From contig JAISIQ010000122.1 of NCBI GenBank assembly GCA_031261945.1, positions 1-5,823 of the forward strand: 5,823 nucleotides of DNA. The letters are read 5' to 3'. This document shows, in pieces, positions 1 to 5,134 of the stretch. Origin of the DNA: Methanobrevibacter sp. (lineage in GTDB: Archaea; Methanobacteriota; Methanobacteria; Methanobacteriales; Methanobacteriaceae). A program made the position numbers and the translations under genes. The notes under the pieces are model-generated. The model was given only the letters and a program-made list of their open reading frames with translations, had not been told where the DNA came from and ran no database searches. The stretch's first letter is position 1. Each line of letters opens with the position of its first letter.

Positions 1-411
1 CCTAAAGAAGGTAGTGAAGAATTTGAAATAGCTATTGAAGATGAAGAAATAGCTGAAGAAGAACATTCTAATAAAAAAGATTATTCAAAGAATCATTCTA
101 AAATTGATAATGAACAAGGATCTGTATTAGAAAAACCAAGACTTGAAAATATTAAAGAAGAAATAGAACGTGAAGAAAGGATTAATAATATAGATAATAA
201 TATAGATAATGATGTTGATGAAGCTGTTGATGGGGATGTTGATGATAAAGATGCTATTGGTGAGGATTCTTTAAATTCTACTAGCTCTGAAGATTCATCT
301 ACTGAGGAATCTAATCAAGGATCTAACCAAGAACATGGTGAAAAGTCTAATGGAAACTCTAATGAAAAAAAACCTAAACCTAGTTTTATGGATGCATTTA
401 AAAGAGGTTAA
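1..411 (+). CDS. C-terminal part of a protein with a long acidic tail, probably exosome subunit Rrp4 (5' end outside window)
   Basis: Frame 1 is open from the first base to TAA at 409-411, giving the last 136 residues of a protein. No folded domain is visible. About 30% of the residues are Asp or Glu, with many Asn, Ser and Lys, so the segment is very probably disordered. A 12-bp tandem repeat at 184-207 encodes NNID twice, followed by a D/V-rich run (residues 70-82). The last residues, KPKPSFMDAFKRG, are less acidic and contain a short hydrophobic patch, like a peptide docking motif. The assignment to Rrp4, the S1/KH RNA-binding cap of the exosome, rests only on position: in many euryarchaea rrp4 directly precedes rrp41 and rrp42. 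The S1 and KH domains would lie upstream of the window, so this cannot be confirmed here. Another member of the cluster, such as the SBDS homologue, is less likely. Confidence 0.55.
   Translation, partial: PKEGSEEFEIAIEDEEIAEEEHSNKKDYSKNHSKIDNEQGSVLEKPRLENIKEEIEREERINNIDNNIDNDVDEAVDGDVDDKDAIGEDSLNSTSSEDSSTEESNQGSNQEHGEKSNGNSNEKKPKPSFMDAFKRG
184..207 (+). repeat. 12-bp perfect tandem duplication within the acidic tail
   Basis: AATAATATAGAT occurs twice in a row, in frame, and encodes Asn-Asn-Ile-Asp twice. It shows that the tail has grown by short in-frame duplication and is under weak length constraint. Confidence 0.85.
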
Positions 412-436
412 TCTAAATTTTTCAATCAATTATAGA

Positions 437-480
437 ATAGAAATTTAATAGAAAGTTTATAGAAATTTTATAGAGATTTT
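437..480 (+). repeat. Four tandem 11-bp repeats upstream of rrp41
   Basis: Four contiguous units begin at 437, 448, 459 and 470: ATAGAAATTTA, ATAGAAAGTTT, ATAGAAATTTT and ATAGAGATTTT. Each differs from the ATAGAAATTTT consensus by at most one base. Partial units flank the array (ATAGA at 432-436, AGAAATAG at 481-488). The 11-bp unit is close to one helical turn, so the A and T tracts recur on one face of the DNA, which can cause bending. The array ends about 70 bp before the rrp41 start. A protein-binding or transcript-processing role is possible but not shown; replication slippage is the simplest origin. Confidence 0.85.
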
Positions 481-546
481 AGAAATAGAATAACAACTAT
501 AATAAAAATTATAAATAAATTTAATATAATAAATTTAATATATTAT

Positions 547-554
547 GAGGTGAT
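547..554 (+). promoter_or_regulatory. Full-length Shine-Dalgarno site of rrp41, overlapping its annotated GTG start
   Basis: GAGGTGAT is the strongest ribosome binding site in the window, matching all eight bases expected to pair with the archaeal 16S rRNA 3' end. The only canonical in-frame start in the region, GTG at 550-552, is inside it. In six other genes here the start codon lies exactly 11 nt after the first base of this register. For rrp41 the nearest in-frame codons to that point are CTT (556, 9 nt) and ATC (559, 12 nt). Confidence 0.75.
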
Positions 555-1257
555 TCTTATCACTAGCAATGATAAAAAAAGGGATGATGATAGAGCATTT
601 GATGACATTCGTCCTTTAAAAATAGAAGCAGGAGTATTAGAAAGAGCAGATGGGTCTGCTTATTTAGAAGTCGGTGGTAACAAAATTTTAGTAGCTGTTT
701 ATGGTCCAAGAGAATCTTATATAAGAAGATTGCTACGTCCTGATACAGGTGTTATTAGATGTAAATATAATATGGCACCATTCTCTGTTGATGATAGAAA
801 AAGGCCAGGACATGATAGAAGATCTACAGAAATCTCAAAAATAACAGCTGAAGCTTTAAGACCTTCATTAATGTTAGAAGGTTTTCCAAGATCTATGGTG
901 GATATTTTCATAGAAGTAATAGAAGCAGAAGGTGGAACAAGATGTGCAGGAATCACTGCAGCATCTGTGGCGTTAGCTGATGCAGGTATTCCAATGAGAG
1001 ATTTAGTTGTTGGATGCGCAGCAGGTAAAGTTGATGATGAAATTGTTTTAGATCTTTCAGAAAAAGAAGATAAAGAAGGTCAAGCTGATGTTCCAATAGC
1101 TATTATGCCTAGAACTGGAGATATTACACTGCTTCAAAGTGATGGAAACTTAACAGAAGAAGAATTCGAAAAAGCTTTGGATTTAGCTATTGAAGGATGT
1201 AAAGAAGTAAATAAAGTCCAAATAGAGGCTCTTAAAGAAAAATATGCTAAAGAATAG
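550..1257 (+). CDS. rrp41: Exosome complex exonuclease Rrp41 (catalytic RNase PH-type subunit)
   Basis: This is the phosphorolytic subunit of the archaeal exosome. It degrades RNA 3' to 5' with phosphate and can add A-rich tails in reverse. Three Rrp41-Rrp42 heterodimers form the cytoplasmic hexameric ring, capped by Rrp4 or Csl4. At 235 residues the length is normal. The RNase PH fold is clear: [20 protein letters not shown] (20-39), an Arg pair R90-R91 after RKRPGHD for RNA and phosphate contacts, [19 protein letters not shown] (128-146) including R131, and [10 protein letters not shown] (173-182). In the last, D174 and D180 occupy the places of the catalytic Asp pair of Sulfolobus Rrp41, so the enzyme should be active. 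The next in-frame ATG, GTG or TTG would remove about 60 conserved residues, so translation must begin near 550. GTG at 550 is given as the start, but it lies within its own SD site; ATC at 559 is an alternative. The gene precedes rrp42 by 24 nt and is probably co-transcribed with it. Confidence 0.95.
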   Translation: MILITSNDKKRDDDRAFDDIRPLKIEAGVLERADGSAYLEVGGNKILVAVYGPRESYIRRLLRPDTGVIRCKYNMAPFSVDDRKRPGHDRRSTEISKITAEALRPSLMLEGFPRSMVDIFIEVIEAEGGTRCAGITAASVALADAGIPMRDLVVGCAAGKVDDEIVLDLSEKEDKEGQADVPIAIMPRTGDITLLQSDGNLTEEEFEKALDLAIEGCKEVNKVQIEALKEKYAKE

Positions 1258-1281
1258 CTATAATTATGGGGAGATAATATT

Positions 1282-2067
1282 ATGAAAATTACACCTGAAA
1301 TTACAAGAAAAAGCATTACTCATCTTATTAATGATGGAGAAAGAGCTGATGGAAGAGCTATGGATGAATTTAGAGATATTGAAATTGAAACTGATGTTAT
1401 TTCAAAAGCTGAAGGTTCTGCAAGAATTAAATTAGGAAAAACTCAAATAATTGTAGGTTGTAAACCTCAAATTGGTGAACCTTTCCCTGATACTCCAAAT
1501 GTCGGAGTTTTAATGACTAATGGTGAAATGTTACCAATGGCTGATCCAACTTTTGAACCAGGGCCGCCAAGTGAAGAGTCAATTGAACTTGCAAGAGTTG
1601 TAGATAGATGTATTCGTGAAAGTGAAATGGTTGATTTGGAAAAGCTATGTATTGAACCAGGTAAAAAAGTATGGATGGTATTTGTAGATTTACATATTGT
1701 TGATTATGATGGAAATCTCTTTGATGCTGCAACACTTGGTGTAATGGCAGCTTTAATGAATACTAAATTACCAATAGCTAAATATGTTGATGATGAAGTA
1801 GTTATAGATGAAAATGAAACTATGGATTTACCTCTCAGAGATAAAGCAGCTATGTGTACTTTTGTTAAAATCGGAGATAAAATGGTTTTAGACCCTGCTC
1901 GTGAAGAAGAAAGTATATTAGATGCACGTATATCTATTGGAATTACTGAATCTGGTAATATTTGTGCTATGCAAAAAGGAGGAAATAATCCTTTAACAAG
2001 AGAAAATATTTTAGAATCTGTTAAAATAGCTTATTCTAAAGTACCAGAATTACTTAAAAACCTTTAA
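1282..2067 (+). CDS. rrp42: Exosome complex component Rrp42 (non-catalytic RNase PH-type subunit)
   Basis: This is the structural partner of Rrp41 in the hexameric exosome ring. Members of this family have the RNase PH fold but lack the catalytic residues; they help bind RNA and complete the active site on Rrp41. The 261 residues match the family's usual length. Recognisable parts are the N-terminal helix and [20 protein letters not shown] (18-37), the [20 protein letters not shown] strand region (43-62), [19 protein letters not shown] (91-109), and the second subdomain with [18 protein letters not shown] (141-158). The catalytic EDxxGxAD motif of Rrp41 is absent, as expected. The ATG at 1282 is supported by GGGGAGAT at 1268-1275, whose GAG lies 11 nt before the start. 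The TAA stop at 2065-2067 overlaps the first of four ATAGCTAT palindromes. Confidence 0.95.
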   Translation: MKITPEITRKSITHLINDGERADGRAMDEFRDIEIETDVISKAEGSARIKLGKTQIIVGCKPQIGEPFPDTPNVGVLMTNGEMLPMADPTFEPGPPSEESIELARVVDRCIRESEMVDLEKLCIEPGKKVWMVFVDLHIVDYDGNLFDAATLGVMAALMNTKLPIAKYVDDEVVIDENETMDLPLRDKAAMCTFVKIGDKMVLDPAREEESILDARISIGITESGNICAMQKGGNNPLTRENILESVKIAYSKVPELLKNL

Positions 2068-2124
2068 TAGCTATATTTTAATAGCTATATCTATATTAAT
2101 AGCTATCTATTTTTTAATAGCTAT
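2063..2124. repeat. Cluster of four TTAATAGCTAT repeats just after rrp42
   Basis: ATAGCTAT occurs at 2067-2074, 2081-2088, 2099-2106 and 2117-2124, each time preceded by TTA or TTAA. Start-to-start spacing is 14, 18 and 18 bp. Each unit is a perfect palindrome with an AGCT centre. The first overlaps the rrp42 stop codon. This is the densest patch of a palindrome found 15 times in the window. Confidence 0.9.
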
Positions 2125-2140
2125 TTATTTTAATTTTTTT
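2110..2140 (+). terminator. Probable T-tract terminator of the rrp41-rrp42 unit
   Basis: Two T runs on the coding strand, six T at 2110-2115 and seven T at 2134-2140, lie 40-75 bp after the rrp42 stop. Archaeal transcription commonly ends at such T-rich stretches without a strong hairpin. The downstream TATA box of rpl37ae fits separate transcription. Confidence 0.5.
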
Positions 2141-2229
2141 AATGAATCTAATTAATTTAATTTTAATATTAATTTTAATATTTAAATTTTATATTAATAT
2201 TTATAAAAAATTATTAAGTAATCATTAAG

Positions 2230-2238
2230 TTTAAATAC
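2230..2238 (+). promoter_or_regulatory. TATA box of the rpl37ae-rpoP unit
   Basis: TTTAAATAC, followed by T, fits an archaeal TATA box. Transcription would be expected to begin about 25 bp downstream, near 2258-2262, leaving a 5' leader of about 75 nt. The same ten bases occur once more, at 5107-5116. No start has been mapped. Confidence 0.5.
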
Positions 2239-2337
2239 TGATTTAATCAATATTATTACATTAGGTAAATTTTACTCTTATTTTAATAATTTGTTTAATA
2301 ATTTATCAAAATTTTTAATTTTTATTTAAGTGATATT

Positions 2338-2607
2338 ATGGCAAGAACAAAAAAAGTCGGAATTACAGGAAGATTTGGAGCAAGATATGGAAGAAAAGCT
2401 AAAAGAACTGTAAAATCCATTGAAGAAAATATGAAAAAGAAGCATGTTTGTCCTAAATGTGACAGACCTGCTGTTAAAAGACTCAGTTCTGGAATTTGGA
2501 AATGCAACAAATGTGGTGTTGTATTCACTGGTGGAGCTTATGTTCCTGAGACTCCTATGGTAAAAACAGCTAATCGTAACATTAAAAGAGTAGTTGGAGG
2601 AGATTAA
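2338..2607 (+). CDS. rpl37ae: Large-subunit ribosomal protein L37Ae (eL43), zinc-ribbon
   Basis: This is a small basic protein of the archaeal and eukaryotic 50S/60S subunit that binds 23S rRNA. The 89-residue product has the family's N-terminal [18 protein letters not shown] segment (3-20) and a zinc ribbon with cysteine pairs CPKC (C38, C41) and CNKC (C56, C59). It ends in the conserved [11 protein letters not shown] stretch (63-73) and a basic tail. Length is typical. ATG at 2338 has a partial SD (GTGAT, 2330-2334) in the usual 11-nt register. The rpoP start follows the stop codon with no gap, and the SD for rpoP lies in the last codons of this gene, so the two are probably translated in step. 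Confidence 0.95.
   Translation: MARTKKVGITGRFGARYGRKAKRTVKSIEENMKKKHVCPKCDRPAVKRLSSGIWKCNKCGVVFTGGAYVPETPMVKTANRNIKRVVGGD
2596..2604 (+). promoter_or_regulatory. Shine-Dalgarno site of rpoP inside the end of rpl37ae
   Basis: GGAGGAGAT encodes the final Gly-Gly-Asp of L37Ae and provides a strong ribosome binding site. The G of GAGG at 2597 is 11 nt before the TTG at 2608. This supports the TTG as the start and suggests translational coupling. Confidence 0.75.
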
Positions 2608-2739
2608 TTGTATAGATGTTCTGAATGTGGAACTGAAATTGATCCTAAAAGTCATATGGAAAACAAATGCCCAAAATGCAGATACAGGATTCTTTTCAAA
2701 AATGTTCCTACTGTTAAAAAAAATGTAAAAGCAAGATAA
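2608..2739 (+). CDS. rpoP: DNA-directed RNA polymerase subunit P (Rpo12)
   Basis: This is the smallest zinc-binding subunit of archaeal RNA polymerase, equivalent to eukaryotic Rpb12/ABC10-alpha, located in the Rpb3-Rpb10-Rpb11-Rpb12-type assembly platform. The 43-residue product begins MYRCSECG (TTG start) and has a four-cysteine zinc site: C4, C7, C21 and C24 (CSEC and CPKC). It is followed by the typical RYRILFK strand (25-31) and a basic C-terminal tail ending VKAR. Length and spacing fit the family. The TTG start abuts the TAA stop of rpl37ae, and this pairing is conserved in many euryarchaea. The last five codons, including the stop, are duplicated downstream with one A missing, so that an in-frame KAR-stop sequence is repeated at 2743-2754. 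Confidence 0.93.
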   Translation: MYRCSECGTEIDPKSHMENKCPKCRYRILFKNVPTVKKNVKAR

Positions 2740-2755
2740 AGTAAAGCAAGATAAA
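2725..2755 (+). repeat. Tandem duplication of the 3' end of rpoP with its stop codon
   Basis: GTAAAAGCAAGATAAA (2725-2740) is followed directly by GTAAAGCAAGATAAA (2741-2755); the copies differ by one A. The second copy stays in the rpoP frame, so stop-codon readthrough would add only Ser-Lys-Ala-Arg before a second TAA. Confidence 0.85.
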
Positions 2756-2790
2756 TAAAATAATTAATTATAAATAGCTATTAAGATTAT

Positions 2791-2844
2791 TTATTTTTAT
2801 ATTTATTTTTATATTTCTTCTTTTTCTTTTAATTTATTTTTTTT
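2791..2844 (+). terminator. Probable terminator of rpl37ae-rpoP: tandem 12-mer and T-rich tract
   Basis: A perfect 12-bp tandem repeat, TTATTTTTATAT at 2791-2802 and 2803-2814, runs into a pyrimidine-rich tract with five T at 2821-2825 and eight T at 2837-2844. Its position 50-105 bp after rpoP and its T-runs fit an archaeal intrinsic terminator. More T-rich sequence continues to about 2900. Confidence 0.5.
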
Positions 2845-2912
2845 ATTCATTTATTTAATTAATTTATTTATTTTTTATTTATTTATTAATTAATTAATTT
2901 TCATGATATTAT

Positions 2913-2920
2913 TTTAAATC
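2913..2920 (+). promoter_or_regulatory. Possible TATA box for the Brix-pcc1 unit
   Basis: TTTAAATC lies 34 bp before the ATG at 2954. Transcription would start near 2938-2942, giving a very short leader. The surroundings are so AT-rich that other boxes are possible, so this is a weak call. Confidence 0.3.
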
Positions 2921-2953
2921 ATTTATTTCAATTCTATTATATTTGGGTTTTAT

Positions 2954-3466
2954 ATGCTAATTTCAACTTCAAGAAAACCTTCTCAAAAAACAAGAGCTTT
3001 TTGTAAAAATCTTTCTCATGCACTTGGATATGAATATCTAAATCGTGGAAAGATGAGTATGCGCGATCTTCAGCTTAAATCTAAAGGTCTTAATTATAAT
3101 TCTATTTGTTTAGTTTATGAAATGAAAGGTAATCCAAGTAAAATATCTTTTTTTTCTAATGAAGGTGAAGAGCTATTAGTTATTTTAGGTTCTATAAATA
3201 CTACTAATGAACGATTACATATAAAAACTGATGAAATAGCTATTAAATGTGATTTTCCAGAATTAGAAGCCTTAGCTGATATTTTAAATATTAAAATAGG
3301 TGAAAATCCTAAAGAAAATTATATTTTCATTGAAAAAATAGATGATGATTATGAATATGAAGGAAATGAGGAATATAATAAAAAAATAGCTAAAATCCAT
3401 TTTTTTAATAAATTTGGTGAGGATACAGGTCTTAAAATAGCTATTAGAAAAGTGATTAACTCATAA
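2954..3466 (+). CDS. Archaeal Brix domain-containing ribosome biogenesis protein (Imp4-like)
   Basis: Archaeal single-domain Brix proteins are related to eukaryotic Imp4, Rpf1/2, Brx1 and Ssf1, which act in rRNA processing and ribosome assembly. The 170-residue product starts with the family hallmark MLISTSRKPSQKTRAFCKNL, followed by the RGKMSMRDL segment (31-39), an ICLVYEMKGNPSKISFF strand-turn-strand (51-67), and alternating strands to a short C-terminus. The TSR motif near the N-terminus and the loss of any extra domain are typical of archaeal members. The ATG at 2954 gives the expected N-terminus, but its SD is weak (TTGGG, 2943-2947), unlike most genes here. This may mean a short leader or low translation. 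pcc1 follows 5 nt after the stop, so the two are almost certainly co-transcribed. Two in-frame ATAGCTATT motifs (3236, 3437) encode Ile-Ala-Ile. Confidence 0.85.
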   Translation: MLISTSRKPSQKTRAFCKNLSHALGYEYLNRGKMSMRDLQLKSKGLNYNSICLVYEMKGNPSKISFFSNEGEELLVILGSINTTNERLHIKTDEIAIKCDFPELEALADILNIKIGENPKENYIFIEKIDDDYEYEGNEEYNKKIAKIHFFNKFGEDTGLKIAIRKVINS

Positions 3467-3468
3467 TT

Positions 3469-3474
3469 GGAGTG
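3469..3474 (+). promoter_or_regulatory. Shine-Dalgarno site of pcc1, overlapping its GTG start
   Basis: GGAGTG pairs well with the 16S rRNA 3' end but contains the only canonical start codon (GTG, 3472-3474). Counting 11 nt from the G of GAG at 3470, as in six other genes here, reaches ATT at 3481, which is in frame. Confidence 0.6.
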
Positions 3475-3783
3475 TTTATTATTTCAAATGATAATATAAT
3501 TCTTAATTCATCATCTAATGATTTATCTATTGTTAAATCTATTAAAAGTAGAATAGCTATTGATTTTGATAATAAAAAACAAGCAAAAATTATTCATGAT
3601 TCTGTTTTATTAGAATTTGAATCATCTCCAGATTATAGGTCACAAATGACAATTAATTTAGAAAATAACTCTATTATAATAGCTATTTTATCTGAAGATG
3701 CTACTTCTTTTAGAGCATCTATTAATTCAGCTATTAAATTGATTAATTTATCTTTAAAAGTAAATAAATTAGTAGGAGATTAA
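3472..3783 (+). CDS. pcc1: KEOPS complex subunit Pcc1
   Basis: Pcc1 is the small dimerising subunit of KEOPS, which with Kae1, Bud32 and Cgi121 makes the threonylcarbamoyl-adenosine (t6A) modification at position 37 of ANN-decoding tRNAs. The 103-residue product fits the family in size. Its core is LEFESSPDYRSQMTINLENNS (47-67), a short hydrophobic strand IIIAILSEDA (68-77), then FRASINSAIKLINLSLKV (80-97), where the conserved Arg (R81) precedes the long helix. It lies 5 nt after the Brix gene, an arrangement common in euryarchaea. GTG at 3472 is the only ATG, GTG or TTG start before residue 59, but it overlaps the SD. ATT at 3481 is at the usual SD distance and would give a protein three residues shorter. 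No T-run of four or more follows within 350 bp, so transcription may continue into the prefoldin gene. Confidence 0.85.
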   Translation: MFIISNDNIILNSSSNDLSIVKSIKSRIAIDFDNKKQAKIIHDSVLLEFESSPDYRSQMTINLENNSIIIAILSEDATSFRASINSAIKLINLSLKVNKLVGD

Positions 3784-4135
3784 TAAATAATCATTATAAC
3801 ATATATTAATATAATCCTTAATACAATAATCATTAATACAAATATAAACTATACTATAAATATTATAAATATAAAATAATATATAAAATAATATATTAAT
3901 GAATATATTTATTAATGAAAATAGTAATTCTATTAAAATTATTAATATAATTTATTATTAGTATAAAAAATTATCATAATATAAAAAATAACATAAAAAT
4001 AACATAAAAATTATATTTAATAATTATAATATTTAATAATTATATTTATAATGAATATATTAGAACTATATAATTAAGATATAAAAATTATAAAATTTAA
4101 TTATAAATTTATAAAATTAAAAAATAGGTGAAAAT
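3784..4135. other. 352-bp extremely AT-rich intergenic region with short tandem repeats
   Basis: No open frame of note is seen. The stretch is built largely from short tandem repeats. ATATAAAATAAT occurs twice at 3869-3892. ATAAAAAATAAC, ATAAAAATAAC and ATAAAAATTAT run from 3981 to 4014. ATTTAATAATTATA occurs at 4015-4028 and 4031-4044. The + strand has no T-run of four or more, so no terminator is visible after pcc1. A weak TATA candidate for the prefoldin gene is TATATTTATA at 4041-4050. Nothing resembling a structured RNA is evident. Confidence 0.7.
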
Positions 4136-4486
4136 ATGGAAATACCTCAAAATTTACAACATCAATTAAATCAATTTCAGCAATTACAACAACAAGCACA
4201 AGCTGTAACTGTACAAAAGCAAAATGTAGATATTCAAATTCAAGAAACTGAAAGAGCTCTTGAAGAATTAAAAACAACAGAATCTGGAGCAGAAGTTTTC
4301 AAAACAGCTGGAAATTTACTTATTAAAGTAGATAGAGATGAAATTAATGAAGAACTTGAAGAAAAATTAGAAACTCTTAAACTTAGAGAAAAAACTATGG
4401 CTCGCCAAGAAGAAAGAGTTATGAAAAAGCTTCAAGAAATGCAATCTTCTATCCAAGAAGCTATGCAAAACAACCCAGCTCAATAA
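4136..4486 (+). CDS. pfdB: Prefoldin subunit beta
   Basis: Prefoldin is a cytosolic jellyfish-shaped chaperone of two alpha and four beta subunits that captures unfolded proteins and passes them to the group II chaperonin (thermosome). The 116-residue product shows the beta-type design: an N-terminal coiled-coil helix rich in Gln (about 5-45, QLNQFQQLQQQAQAV), a central beta-hairpin with AEVFKTAGNLLIKVDRDE (53-70), and a C-terminal coiled-coil helix (about 71-111). Alpha subunits would have two hairpins and be longer. ATG at 4136 is backed by AGGTGA at 4126-4131 in the usual register. The Gln-rich ends fit the client-binding tips. The DUF3194-like gene follows after 44 nt and is probably in the same transcript. 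Confidence 0.93.
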   Translation: MEIPQNLQHQLNQFQQLQQQAQAVTVQKQNVDIQIQETERALEELKTTESGAEVFKTAGNLLIKVDRDEINEELEEKLETLKLREKTMARQEERVMKKLQEMQSSIQEAMQNNPAQ

Positions 4487-4530
4487 TTTTACAAATATTT
4501 ATGGTTTAATAGCTATTTTGAGGATTTATT

Positions 4531-4815
4531 TTGAAAAAACTTAAAAAATTATCTCAAGAAGATTTAGATGATATATCTGAATATTTCTCAAAAATAGCTA
4601 CTGATCTTATTTTAAAAGATATCTCTTCTAAAGAAATAGCTGATTTAGATATTGATATTACCGTTTCTTATGAAAATAGCCAATTAGATGTTGATATTGA
4701 AGTTGATATTTCTGGTGATGAATTTTCTAATATTAGTAAAGAAGATGTAGAATCTGGTATTTCTAAGGCTTATTCTAATTTAGATTCTTTTATTGATATT
4801 AATTATAGAGAATAA
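4531..4815 (+). CDS. Small acidic archaeal protein, DUF3194-like
   Basis: The 94-residue product begins with a basic-then-acidic helix (MKKLKKLSQEDLDDISEYF), followed by two likely beta strands with alternating hydrophobic and Asp residues (DLDIDITVSY, 38-47, and QLDVDIEVDI, 51-60), then a C-terminal helix (70-88). This alpha-beta-beta-alpha outline, the size, and the place directly after prefoldin beta agree with the archaeal DUF3194 family, whose function is unknown. The family name comes from context and general pattern, not a search. TTG at 4531 is the start; GAGG at 4520-4523 is 11 nt upstream. The protein is strongly acidic and has no cysteines or membrane segments. Its constant company with prefoldin suggests a role in folding or translation, which is only guilt by association. 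Confidence 0.7.
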   Translation: MKKLKKLSQEDLDDISEYFSKIATDLILKDISSKEIADLDIDITVSYENSQLDVDIEVDISGDEFSNISKEDVESGISKAYSNLDSFIDINYRE

Positions 4816-4839
4816 ATTACAGGAAAATAAATTACAGAA
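4811..4839 (+). repeat. Tandem duplication spanning the stop codon of the DUF3194-like gene
   Basis: AATAAATTACAGGAA (4811-4825) is followed directly by AATAAATTACAGAA (4826-4839); the copies differ by one G. The first copy contains the TAA stop at 4813-4815. The layout parallels the duplication at the end of rpoP. Confidence 0.85.
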
Positions 4840-4854
4840 AATAACTATTTTTAT

Positions 4855-4907
4855 CATTATTTAAATAATGTTACGGGATAAAAATTTTTTTTATTTCTAC
4901 TTTTTTT
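4855..4907 (+). terminator. Probable terminator after the DUF3194-like gene
   Basis: A perfect 16-bp palindrome, CATTATTTAAATAATG (4855-4870), is followed by eight T at 4885-4892 and seven T at 4901-4907. A weak dyad plus two T-tracts 40-90 bp after the stop fits an archaeal terminator. Confidence 0.55.
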
Positions 4908-4980
4908 ATAATATATTATATTAGATTTATTCTTTATTATTTCAAAGAATTTTGTATTCTATTTTTCTAGTTTTTTGTAG

Positions 4981-5060
4981 TTGATATAACTGTTAATTTT
5001 CTATTTCAGGTGACGACGAACATTAGATAGGAACTTACTTCTCTGTTATAGGGTATCAAT
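4981..5060 (+). ncRNA. Candidate structured RNA of unknown class
   Basis: The 51 bases from 5007 to about 5057 have close to 40% G+C, far above the surrounding gap, and no frame stays open through them on either strand. The ends can pair: TTGA (4981-4984) with TCAA (5056-5059) and TATAAC (4985-4990) with GTTATA (5045-5050), leaving GGGTA bulged. In AT-rich archaea, GC-rich islands between genes often mark structured RNAs. It does not match tRNA, and no complete C/D-box set is present. Strand and ends are uncertain. Confidence 0.3.
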
Positions 5061-5106
5061 TTTAACTTAATAAAATCAAGACTATTTTATTTTATTTCAA
5101 ATAAAC

Positions 5107-5115
5107 TTTAAATAC
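5107..5115 (+). promoter_or_regulatory. TATA box with no recognised gene downstream
   Basis: TTTAAATACT at 5107-5116 is identical over ten bases to the box upstream of rpl37ae and is preceded by AAAC. A transcript would be expected to begin near 5132-5138, just where GTTAGGGTCC starts. No good coding frame follows, which points to a small RNA or a leader. Confidence 0.45.
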
Positions 5116-5134
5116 TATAAAATATATAATAATA

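Noticed and set aside
545..553. Three-codon mini-frame ATG AGG TGA before rrp41
   Set aside because: It has no ribosome binding site of its own and simply overlaps the rrp41 SD; chance is enough to explain it.
717..956. 79-codon open frame on the minus strand inside rrp41
   Set aside because: It is the antisense shadow of a strongly conserved coding region, with no SD and no recognisable protein.
2322..2655. Two minus-strand frames (68 and 109 codons) over rpl37ae and rpoP
   Set aside because: Both mirror the genuine zinc-ribbon genes; their Ser/Phe/Thr-rich composition is an antisense artefact.
5009..5046. C/D-box guide RNA (GTGACGA as box C, CTGT as box D)
   Set aside because: The C-like box has one mismatch and the D-like box lacks the GA needed for a kink-turn; no inner C' and D' boxes are seen.
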